Below are positions 1 to 6,557 of a DNA stretch of 9,556 bases, one piece after another. This DNA comes from Clostridiales bacterium (GTDB lineage: Bacteria > Bacillota > Clostridia > Lachnospirales > Lachnospiraceae): the NCBI GenBank assembly GCA_021199135.1, contig JAJQIQ010000013.1:1-9556 (forward strand). Direction: 5' to 3'. The position numbers and the translations under genes were made by a program. Each line of letters begins with the position of its first letter. The first letter of the stretch is position 1. Below the pieces are notes generated by a model. The model saw nothing but the letters and a program-made list of their open reading frames with translations, had not been told where the DNA came from and searched no databases.

Positions 1-2142
1 GGAAAGAGGGAGGAACCCAAGCCGCAGAAGCCCGCAAGGCAGAAGACAATCTACACCTACGAGGACATCATCGAGATAGAGAAAAAAGGTGGGCAGTACG
101 ATTTCATCCAACACTCCGACATGACCGACCTCTGGGACGCCATAGACTGGGATGCGGCGGAGGCACACCTCATGGAAATGCAGGCAAGCATCGCCAAGGC
201 CGCCAACATGAGGGACTGGGATCTCATCGCGCGGCGCCAGAAAAAACTCACGGGTTCCATCGACGCGAGGGTTTTGGCGGTCAGGCGCGTCTGCAGCACG
301 GCGGCCTGCTGCGGCGTGGACAACATCAAGTGGGAGGGCTCGCACGAGAAGATGGCGGCCGCGCTCTCCCTCGGCCCCAAGGGGTACCGCGCGAGGCCTG
401 CGAGGATGCTGATCATAAACTGCAAAAACGGCAAGGAGCGCCGAATGCACATGGACACCTATTTTGACCGGGCGATGCAGACGCTCTACGCCTACGCGCT
501 CGACCCGGTCGCGGAGTCGTGGGGCGACAGAAAGTCATTTGCCTACCGCAAAGGTAGGTCGGCTTTTGACCTCCACGCCTACATCATGTCCATGTTCTCG
601 GGGAAGAACGCCCCAAAGTGGGCGCTGATCGCCGACGTCAAGGGCTGCTACGAGCACATAAGTCACGACTGGATCCAAAAAAACATTCCGCTCCCGTCAA
701 ATGTCCTGCGGGAATTTTTGGATGCCGGTTACGTGTTTTCTGGCGAGCTTTTTCCGACAAAAATCGGGGTCGGGATAGGCTGCACGATCTCCCCGATAAT
801 CGCGAACATGACGCTCGATGGGATGCAGGCCTATATTTTCCAGAGGCTCCACCCGGGCGCGGACATCGACTCGATAGATTACGCGGAGGGTAATCTCGTC
901 CGCTATGCCGACGACATAATCGTCTCCGCCAGGAGCGAGGAGAGCGCACTGCTAATCAGGGGATATATCAGCGATTTTCTGGATGAGCGCGGGCTCGAAC
1001 TCTCGCAGGAAAAGACAAAAATCGTAAACGTAGACGACGGATTTACGTTCATGTCGCGCCAGTACGAAAAGAAGAACGATCATTTTTCTGCCCGCCCGTC
1101 AGACGAGGCCGTGGAGCGCTTCATGGCCTCCATGCGCAAGCTCATAGAGAATTACACCGGGTCGCAGGAGTCGCTGATAAAGAGGATAAACAAAAAAATT
1201 GACGGCTGGGCCACCTACCACAAGATGAGCGAGGCCGACGAGCAGTTCCGGAAGATGGACGTCTACATCTCCGCGCTTTTGCTCGAGCTCTGCGAGAAGA
1301 AGCATCCGAACTGGGACCGGGAGAAGGTGCTCGAAAAATATTGGTACGTGGATGCGAAGGGGCGGCACCACTACGCTCTTCCCGACAAGAAGGAGGTCAG
1401 GGTGAAGACGCTTGCGGACACGCTATTTGTCGACTACATCCCGGTCAGGACAAACGTGAACCCGTACCTCGACATCGGCTATCTCGACTGGAAGACGAGG
1501 GCGCGGCAGATAAGCGGCGCGACGGGGATCTACCGCTCCATCTGGAACCGGCAGGAGGGGAAATGTTATTATTGCGGGAAGTCCATGCTCCGCGACGAGG
1601 ACATCGTGCTTGCGGACCTAGCGAGCGAGGACGGGCGCTCCCTAGACAGGAAGGCCTACGTCCACGCAAGGTGCATGGACGGCTCGATAGAATATGTCGA
1701 TGCGGAGGAGCCGCCGGCGTCTCTCGACGACGTGATGGAACTGCTCGGTAGGCTGGAGGAGGGACGGAAGGATGAGAGCCGGCAGTTTTACCTGCTCTCG
1801 GAGTTCTTTCGGACCTGCAACAAAAATTCCGTGACGCTCACCTTTCCGCAGATAGAGGATATCATGGACGCACCGCTCAGCGAGGCCGCGGAGACGCCAG
1901 AATTCTGGTACCGCACGGGCTTTGAGACCATCAGCCAGTGCTGGCTCGACAACGGCTACGAGATAAGGCGGCTCCACCTCGACGGCACCCAGCGCGTGGT
2001 CTTTTGCCTCACGCCGAAAAACAAGAACACCTCGAGCGTCGACCTCCCTGCGGTGATACGCTTCAACCGCATTCCCGTCGAGGCGAAATACGAGCTCGAA
2101 AATTATTTTCGGTACATAATAAAAAAATACGGGTTGAATTGA
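1..2142 (+). CDS. Free-standing group II-like reverse transcriptase with DUF7662-like C-terminal domain (5' end outside window)
   Basis: Predicted RNA-dependent DNA polymerase, role unknown. Residue numbers count from the ATG at 121. The frame is open back to base 1, that ATG has no Shine-Dalgarno sequence, and no GTG/TTG precedes it, so the true start is probably off the window. The first 40 visible residues include a Lys/Pro-rich linker. Order: RT0-like region (about 5-65), fingers/palm with D172 (ADVKGCY) and YADD 262-265, maturase-like X domain with GWATYH 362-367, then two zinc-type pairs C482/C485 and H515/C518, a vestige of an HNH module. Residues about 550-630 match the DUF7662 pattern (LTFPQIED, EFWYRTG). 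Changed motifs: RMHMDT for RPLGIP, GIGC for PQGG, FMSR for FLGF. No intron RNA end follows. It could be a domesticated maturase or a defence-type RT; the RT assignment is firm, the function is not. Confidence 0.88.
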   Translation, partial: GKREEPKPQKPARQKTIYTYEDIIEIEKKGGQYDFIQHSDMTDLWDAIDWDAAEAHLMEMQASIAKAANMRDWDLIARRQKKLTGSIDARVLAVRRVCSTAACCGVDNIKWEGSHEKMAAALSLGPKGYRARPARMLIINCKNGKERRMHMDTYFDRAMQTLYAYALDPVAESWGDRKSFAYRKGRSAFDLHAYIMSMFSGKNAPKWALIADVKGCYEHISHDWIQKNIPLPSNVLREFLDAGYVFSGELFPTKIGVGIGCTISPIIANMTLDGMQAYIFQRLHPGADIDSIDYAEGNLVRYADDIIVSARSEESALLIRGYISDFLDERGLELSQEKTKIVNVDDGFTFMSRQYEKKNDHFSARPSDEAVERFMASMRKLIENYTGSQESLIKRINKKIDGWATYHKMSEADEQFRKMDVYISALLLELCEKKHPNWDREKVLEKYWYVDAKGRHHYALPDKKEVRVKTLADTLFVDYIPVRTNVNPYLDIGYLDWKTRARQISGATGIYRSIWNRQEGKCYYCGKSMLRDEDIVLADLASEDGRSLDRKAYVHARCMDGSIEYVDAEEPPASLDDVMELLGRLEEGRKDESRQFYLLSEFFRTCNKNSVTLTFPQIEDIMDAPLSEAAETPEFWYRTGFETISQCWLDNGYEIRRLHLDGTQRVVFCLTPKNKNTSSVDLPAVIRFNRIPVEAKYELENYFRYIIKKYGLN
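500..1170 (+). other. RT catalytic core (motifs 2-7) within the reverse transcriptase gene
   Basis: This segment encodes the polymerase core. Visible landmarks, numbered from the ATG at 121: the fingers segment ending in RKGRSAFD, catalytic D172 in ADVKGCY, the altered PQG motif GVGIGCTISP at 216-225, catalytic YADD at 262-265, motif 6 GLELSQEKTK, and an altered primer-grip region FMSR at 310-313. Group II intron RTs normally show RPLGIP, TPQGG and FLGF at the altered points. All metal-binding aspartates remain, so catalysis is plausible. Confidence 0.8.
1768..2020 (+). other. DUF7662-like C-terminal domain of the RT
   Basis: Residues about 550-632 fit the pattern I recall for DUF7662: an opening helix ending in a Y-x-LSEFF segment, a TLTFPQIEDIM segment, P-L-S-E-A with W596 in EFWYRTG, a short helix around SQCWLDNGYEI, and a closing beta strand RVVFCL. 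The family is small and its function is unknown to me. Group II intron RTs do not normally carry it; it follows the degenerate zinc module after an acidic linker. The assignment rests on pattern memory and needs a profile search (HMMER or HHpred). Confidence 0.6.
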
Positions 2143-2145
2143 AAA

Positions 2146-2820
2146 ATGAAACATGAATTAAAAGTAATTGCCCACATTCGCACGGATTTTCCCGAGAAAT
2201 TCGGAGTGCCGCGGCAGAGCGGGCTGATACCGTCCCTCACAGGGAAGGTGGTATTTGAACCGGAATACCGGAACGAGGATATGCTGCGCGGGCTGGAGGG
2301 CTACGATTACATATGGCTGCTCTGGGGCTTTGATGATGTGGGGGACGGCCCGTGGAAACCCACTGTGCGGCCTCCAAGGCTCGGCGGCAACAAAAAAATG
2401 GGGGTCTTTGCGACTAGGTCGCCCTACCGCCCGAACCCAATCGGATTGTCCTCGGTAAAGCTTGAGGGCACCCGGCACACGGCCGACGGCGCAGTGCTTT
2501 CGGTCTCGGGAGTGGACATGAGGGACGGCACGCCGATCTACGACATCAAGCCCTACATCCCGTATGCGGACTGCCACCCCGGCGTTCGTGCGGGCTTTGC
2601 CGACGAGACCAAATACCGGGAGCTTAAGGTGAATTTCCCAGAGGAATTATTAAATAAAATTGCCCCAGGAAAGCGGGAGGCCTTGACTGAAGTGCTGCGG
2701 CAGGACCCGCGCCCGCATTACCAGGACGACCCCGACAGGATATACGGCCTGTCATTCGCCGGGCATGACGTGAAGTTCCGGGTCGATGGGGATGAGGCGA
2801 CGGTGGTGGATATCTGCTGA
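2146..2820 (+). CDS. trmO: tRNA (N6-threonylcarbamoyladenosine(37)-N6)-methyltransferase TrmO (TsaA/YaeB family)
   Basis: SAM-dependent enzyme that methylates t6A37 next to the anticodon of ACY-decoding threonine tRNA to give m6t6A. It has the TrmO beta-barrel signatures in order: FGVPRQSGL near residue 20, YDYIWLLWGF near 56, GVFATRSPYRPNPIGLSS near 86-103, and DIKPYIPYAD near 132-141. The C-terminal domain carries the family YQDDPDRIYGL block. At 224 residues it is full length (the E. coli protein is about 235). The start fits the family N-terminus (V-I-A-H-I-R-T). It begins 3 bases after the RT stop, and no good Shine-Dalgarno is visible in the A-rich spacer, so translation is probably coupled to the RT gene. 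It converges with aroB, with 6 bases between stops. Confidence 0.95.
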   Translation: MKHELKVIAHIRTDFPEKFGVPRQSGLIPSLTGKVVFEPEYRNEDMLRGLEGYDYIWLLWGFDDVGDGPWKPTVRPPRLGGNKKMGVFATRSPYRPNPIGLSSVKLEGTRHTADGAVLSVSGVDMRDGTPIYDIKPYIPYADCHPGVRAGFADETKYRELKVNFPEELLNKIAPGKREALTEVLRQDPRPHYQDDPDRIYGLSFAGHDVKFRVDGDEATVVDIC

Positions 2821-2826
2821 CGCCCG

Positions 2827-3942
2827 TCACAACTCCATGATTATCTCCCTAGCCAAGTCCTCCTCGATCGGCGTCGAAAAGACCCCCGGCGAGAACTCGA
2901 CCACGTTTCCGATGCCCTTCTGCAATACGAAGCGCAGCTTGCCGTCTCTGACTTTCTTGTCGGTATAGAGCTTTTTTACGAGCGCCTCGCGGTCGATGAA
3001 GTCCGGGATTTTCGTAGGGAGCCCCGCGCGGTCGTAGAGCGCGATGACGCGCCCCGCCTCATCTTTTGCCATATAGCCGAGCCTTGCGGACAGGAGCGCC
3101 TCGGCCGCCATCCCTATCGCGACCGCCTCGCCGTGGAGGAGCCTGTAGTCGCTGACCGTCTCGATCGCGCGGCCCACCGTGTGCCCGAGATTCAGCACCT
3201 CGCGCAGCCCGCTGCTCTCCCGCTCGTCCTGCATCACTATGTTGTATTTTATCTTGCAGTTGCACTCCGATATGTGCTCGCAGGCGGATTTCTGTAAATT
3301 TAAAATGTCGTCGAGATGCTCCTCCAGAAATTCAAACATCTCAAAGCTTCCGAGGCAGGCGTGCTTTATCGTCTCGGCAAGGCCGCATGCAAGCTCGCGC
3401 TTCGGCAAAGTCTCCCAAGCTGAAATATCGATATAGACTTTTTTCGGCTGGTTGAACATCCCAATTAAATTCGTCGCGAGCGGGGTGTCCACGGCGGTCT
3501 TCCCGCCGACCGAGGCGTCCGCCGCCGCGAGGAGTGTCGTCGCGTAGTTTACGAACGGCACGCCCCGACCGAACGTCCCCGCGACAAAGCCCGCGAGGTC
3601 TGTGACCACGCCGCCGCCGACCGCGATCACCGCGCAGTCCCTGCGGTAGCCTTTCTCGAGCATCGCATCCTCTATCTGCTCCTTCGTATGGCGGGTCTTG
3701 CTCTTCTCCCCCGCCGGGAAGGCGAAAATGTCCGGCAGAAACCCAGCCGCCGCAAGCTTCTCGCATATCGGCTTCGCATAGAGATCCCTGACGTTACTGT
3801 CCGTGATTATGGCGAATTTTTTCACGGAGCCGAAAAGCCCACCCGCGATGTCCTCTGCCAGGCGGTCGGAGAGCCCGTAGCCGATCTCTATGTCGTAGCT
3901 GTCGTCCACGACGTGCCTAAGCCCCACATTAAAAACGCTCAC
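2827..3942 (-). CDS. aroB: 3-dehydroquinate synthase AroB
   Basis: Cytosolic NAD- and metal-dependent enzyme of the shikimate pathway that turns DAHP into 3-dehydroquinate. At 371 residues it is full length. Visible are the NAD-binding GGGVVTDLAGFVAG segment, TTLLAAADASVGGKTAVDTP, the zinc ligand Glu in GLAETIKH, zinc ligand H254 in LNLGH, the third ligand in LLHGEAVAIGM, and DKKVRDGKLRFVL near the C-terminus. Two departures: the usual GHTxGHAIE reads GHTVGRAIE (R258 replaces a conserved active-site His), and the usual GKN after the VGGKT block reads ATN. The LN of LNLGH, expected in DHQ synthases rather than in other sugar-phosphate cyclases, is kept. It starts at a GTG overlapping the upstream stop (GTGA) and is the last gene of the minus-strand run. 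Confidence 0.93.
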   Translation of the reverse strand: MSVFNVGLRHVVDDSYDIEIGYGLSDRLAEDIAGGLFGSVKKFAIITDSNVRDLYAKPICEKLAAAGFLPDIFAFPAGEKSKTRHTKEQIEDAMLEKGYRRDCAVIAVGGGVVTDLAGFVAGTFGRGVPFVNYATTLLAAADASVGGKTAVDTPLATNLIGMFNQPKKVYIDISAWETLPKRELACGLAETIKHACLGSFEMFEFLEEHLDDILNLQKSACEHISECNCKIKYNIVMQDERESSGLREVLNLGHTVGRAIETVSDYRLLHGEAVAIGMAAEALLSARLGYMAKDEAGRVIALYDRAGLPTKIPDFIDREALVKKLYTDKKVRDGKLRFVLQKGIGNVVEFSPGVFSTPIEEDLAREIIMEL

Positions 3943-5588
3943 CCCATCACCTCCCTCATGTCGCCGATTTCGTGCTTTCCGATAAATTCGATGAGCTCAT
4001 CCTCGGGCATGGGCTTCGCGTAATAGTAGCCCTGCACCATCTGGCAACCCATGTCCTTAAGCATCTTAAGCTGCTCGCCCGTCTCCACTCCCTCCGCGAT
4101 GATCGGCATATGGAGCTTGCCCGCGAGCTCGATGACGCTCTCTATTATGAGCCTGGCGCGTTTCGGGTCGCGCGCCTCCTCAAAGAATTTCATGTCGATT
4201 TTCATCACGTCCGCCATGATGTCCTTCAGGCTGTTGAGCGATGAGTAGCCGCTCCCGAAGTCGTCCATCTCGACGATGAAGCCATGCTCCTGGAGGCGGT
4301 TTACGATCTCGAGCTGCTTCTCTATGTCGAGCGCTAGGGCCGACTCGGTGATCTCGAGCTTGAGGTGATCCGTCCCAATTTTATAGTGGTCCACGAGCCC
4401 GACGATATTTGCATACAGATCCGACAAAAAGAAATCCTTCGCGGAAATGTTTACCGAGAGCGACAGTTGGCCAAGCTCCGTGTCCTTCCACTCCGAGAGT
4501 TTTTTGCACGCGAGGTCCCAGACATAGTAGTCCAGCCGCGCGATCATGCCATTCTTCTCGAACAGCGGGATGAATTCATTAGGCGCAAGCAGGCCGCGCG
4601 TCGGGTGCCTCCAGCGGACCAGCGCCTCAAAGCCCAGGAGCCTCTCGTTCCGGATCTCCACCACGGGCTGGAAGAAGATGACGACCTCCTTCTTCTGGAG
4701 CGCGCCCTCGAGGTCGTCCACCGTGTAGGCCTCGCGCAACCTGACGCTGCGCATGCTCTCATCGTAGTAGGCCACCTGCTGCTGCATGTCGCCCTTTATC
4801 GACTCGATAGCCATGAAGGCGCGGTCATACATGCTCTCCACGCCCACGCTGCGGTCCTTAATCTCGTACACGCCCACGTATATGTGCAGTTTCAGCGCGT
4901 AATTCTGCTGGTTCAGCGAGGTGTTTATATAGTTGAGCAGGTGCTTTTCCTCATAGTCGGACTTCGGGATGAGCACCGCGAAGCTGTCCCCGCCGATGCG
5001 CGATGTGACCCAGAGGGAACGGCTCTTCTCCTTTATCATGCCGGCGATTGAGAGCAGGACTTCATCTCCCGCTTTTTTCCCCAGGATGTCGTTGAACATC
5101 TTGAAATGGTTGATGTCCGTGACAATCATCAAAAATTCCGTGTCCGGGTTGTCTGCTAGGGTGCGCTCTGCCATCTCGCTGAAAAATTCGCGGTTCCAAA
5201 AGCCCGTAAGCGGGTCGCGCGTCGCGTGGTAAGTCGCCTCGTCCTTGAGCCTCTCGTGGCCGGAGATGTCGTTGTAGATGAGGAGCAAGCCGAGGTATTT
5301 CGACTTCTCGTCGCGAAGCTCCTGCCCGTGGATGAGATATTCTTTTTTGCCGATCGCGATCGTCAGCGTAAACTCCCGTGTCTTTCCCTGTTTGCGCCGC
5401 TCCGGAGTGAGGATGTACCGAAGGTCGGAGCCCTGGATGAAATCGTAGAGCCGCATCCCCTTGTGGACAGTGAGGAGCTCGCTCGCCGCCATGTTGCACA
5501 CCTGGAGAATCTCCATGTGGTCAAACACGAGCACCGGGTTCATCATATGGTCGATCGCGAATTCATTGAGTTTTTTTAAGCTGCCCAT
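3939..5588 (-). CDS. PAS-GGDEF-EAL protein, probable c-di-GMP phosphodiesterase
   Basis: Predicted cytosolic c-di-GMP signalling protein of 549 residues with no membrane segments. A PAS-like sensor domain occupies about residues 8-120. A GGDEF domain opens at RDPLTGFWNREFF (about 127) and has the active-site loop GGDSF at 199-203, where Ser replaces the catalytic acid; no complete RxxD inhibitory site precedes it. The EAL domain spans about 295-540 and keeps E321-A-L, NIS, ITES, DDFGSGYSSL, MKID, EGVET and QGYYYAKP, the metal- and substrate-binding residues needed for hydrolysis. I infer a phosphodiesterase whose GGDEF part is regulatory, perhaps GTP-binding. GAGGGGG lies 4 bases before the ATG. 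The gene begins 35 bases after the DUF2225 gene, and its TGA overlaps the aroB GTG. The ligand of the PAS domain cannot be told. Confidence 0.93.
   Translation of the reverse strand: MGSLKKLNEFAIDHMMNPVLVFDHMEILQVCNMAASELLTVHKGMRLYDFIQGSDLRYILTPERRKQGKTREFTLTIAIGKKEYLIHGQELRDEKSKYLGLLLIYNDISGHERLKDEATYHATRDPLTGFWNREFFSEMAERTLADNPDTEFLMIVTDINHFKMFNDILGKKAGDEVLLSIAGMIKEKSRSLWVTSRIGGDSFAVLIPKSDYEEKHLLNYINTSLNQQNYALKLHIYVGVYEIKDRSVGVESMYDRAFMAIESIKGDMQQQVAYYDESMRSVRLREAYTVDDLEGALQKKEVVIFFQPVVEIRNERLLGFEALVRWRHPTRGLLAPNEFIPLFEKNGMIARLDYYVWDLACKKLSEWKDTELGQLSLSVNISAKDFFLSDLYANIVGLVDHYKIGTDHLKLEITESALALDIEKQLEIVNRLQEHGFIVEMDDFGSGYSSLNSLKDIMADVMKIDMKFFEEARDPKRARLIIESVIELAGKLHMPIIAEGVETGEQLKMLKDMGCQMVQGYYYAKPMPEDELIEFIGKHEIGDMREVMG
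3946..3954 (-). promoter_or_regulatory. Ribosome binding site of aroB
   Basis: GGAGGTGAT on the minus strand is a near-perfect match to the 16S anti-Shine-Dalgarno, with 7 bases between GGAGG and the GTG at 3942. It lies inside the last codons of the upstream GGDEF-EAL gene. It supports the GTG start and translational coupling. Confidence 0.85.
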
Positions 5589-5623
5589 TTTTCCCCCTCA
5601 CCCCCGTCTGCAAGAGAAATGGT

Positions 5624-6493
5624 TTACTGCTGCGGCTGATCCTTGTGAAGCTTTACGACAATCTTCTCCTTCAGCGCCATCGCCCTGTCCTTCGCCGCGC
5701 TGTTCGCGACCCTCGAGACAAGCACCGTGGATACAAGCTTTGACGCGACGTCGTACTTCTCGAGCTTGTAGGCCATGCTCGCGAGCAAAATGTTTATCGT
5801 GGTCTCGTCCATCCCGCAGATCGGGAAATTCTCGGTCGCCACCGCGTCGACCATCCCATCGTAGGCCTTCTCGTAGTATGTCGCCTCGTTCTCCCTCGCC
5901 TCGGCCGCCTTGGCTTTCCCTTCATCTCCCAGCGCCTCCGCCTCCTCGGCCATGCCGCGGTAGAGCCACGCGATCTTGAGATAAGTGTAGGCCATCTCGC
6001 TCGTGTGTGCCTTCTTTATCATCGAGCAGAACAGCGAGAGCTTGTAGCGCTTTATCGCCTCGTCGTAGCTGTAGGCGTGAACCTCGTTGCTCATGTTGAC
6101 GACGCCAGACGGCTTGTAGCGCGTGCTGACCTGCTCGCGTATGAGCTTCATCTGGCCGGATGTCATGTTCGTCCAGTAGCGGTTCATCGACGTGTAGCCG
6201 CACTTCGGGCATGATGCGACCTCGTACTTGTTCGTGTCGATGAATTTGCTCTGCGGGCGCAAATCAAAATCCGGCGGAAGCCTGCGCACCCTGCCGCTCT
6301 TTACCGAATATGACTTGAATACCTGGTCGCAGACCGGGCAGGTCACGGTCTTCGCGAGCAGGAACTCCTCCTCGGTGTGCTCTGGCTCCTTCTTCTCCTC
6401 GGCCTCCTTCGGCTGCTCCGCAGGCTTTGGCGCCTCCTGCTTTGTCTGTTGTGCCGCCGGCTCCTCGGCGGCCTTGCGTCCCCATAAAGGCAT
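5624..6493 (-). CDS. DUF2225 family zinc-binding protein with Ala/Pro/Glu/Lys-rich N-terminus
   Basis: Member of the Firmicute DUF2225 family; the function is unknown. The first 45 or so of its 289 residues are low-complexity, rich in A, P, E, K and Q, and probably disordered. Then come CPVC (C52, C55), the family D-F-D-L-R-P segment, Y90, and CPKCGY (C95, C98), which together suggest one zinc site. Residues about 120-285 are helical and TPR-like, with a conserved run around YDEAIKRYKLSLFCS and later KAYDGMV. No signal peptide or membrane segment is seen. AAGGAG lies 11 bases before the ATG. The gene follows glnS after 64 bases and precedes the c-di-GMP gene by 35, so it probably shares their transcript. 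Some family members are described near signalling genes, but I claim no function. Confidence 0.85.
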   Translation of the reverse strand: MPLWGRKAAEEPAAQQTKQEAPKPAEQPKEAEEKKEPEHTEEEFLLAKTVTCPVCDQVFKSYSVKSGRVRRLPPDFDLRPQSKFIDTNKYEVASCPKCGYTSMNRYWTNMTSGQMKLIREQVSTRYKPSGVVNMSNEVHAYSYDEAIKRYKLSLFCSMIKKAHTSEMAYTYLKIAWLYRGMAEEAEALGDEGKAKAAEARENEATYYEKAYDGMVDAVATENFPICGMDETTINILLASMAYKLEKYDVASKLVSTVLVSRVANSAAKDRAMALKEKIVVKLHKDQPQQ

Positions 6494-6513
6494 GATATTT
6501 CCGTCTCCTTCCT

Positions 6514-6539
6514 AAAAATTAAATCATGATTTATTTTTT
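6514..6539. repeat. AT-rich imperfect palindrome between glnS and the DUF2225 gene
   Basis: A perfect 14-base palindrome, TAAATCATGATTTA (6520-6533), is flanked by one T/T mismatch and then A5 (6514-6518) opposite T5 (6535-6539). Overall this is a 26-base dyad with a single mismatched pair. It could be an operator, or a weak A/U hairpin affecting read-through or mRNA processing. The stem has almost no GC, so it is not a classical intrinsic terminator. Confidence 0.55.
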
Positions 6540-6557
6540 CGTCTGCGCACCGTGAAA

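Noticed and set aside
638..949. Open frames on the other strand and in other frames within the RT gene
   Set aside because: They are Arg/Ser/Pro-rich products of GC-rich antisense reading, lack ribosome sites and show no domain; the RT frame explains the region.
1..2142. Diversity-generating retroelement
   Set aside because: The RT has a long group II-like X domain and no C-type-lectin variable gene or template/variable repeat pair is visible in the window; only the PQG change recalls DGR enzymes.
2800..2835. Bidirectional terminator between trmO and aroB
   Set aside because: Only 6 bases separate the stops. A GACGG/CCGTC pairing exists, but it is short with a long loop and no U tract.
4365..5051. 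228-codon plus-strand open frame inside the GGDEF-EAL gene
   Set aside because: It is antisense to a clear multi-domain gene, is Leu/Arg/Val/His-rich and has no recognisable motif; this is a codon-bias shadow.
6494..6557. Internal promoter ahead of the DUF2225 gene
   Set aside because: AT-rich hexamers can be found, but none combines a fair -35 with a fair -10 at 16-18 bases.
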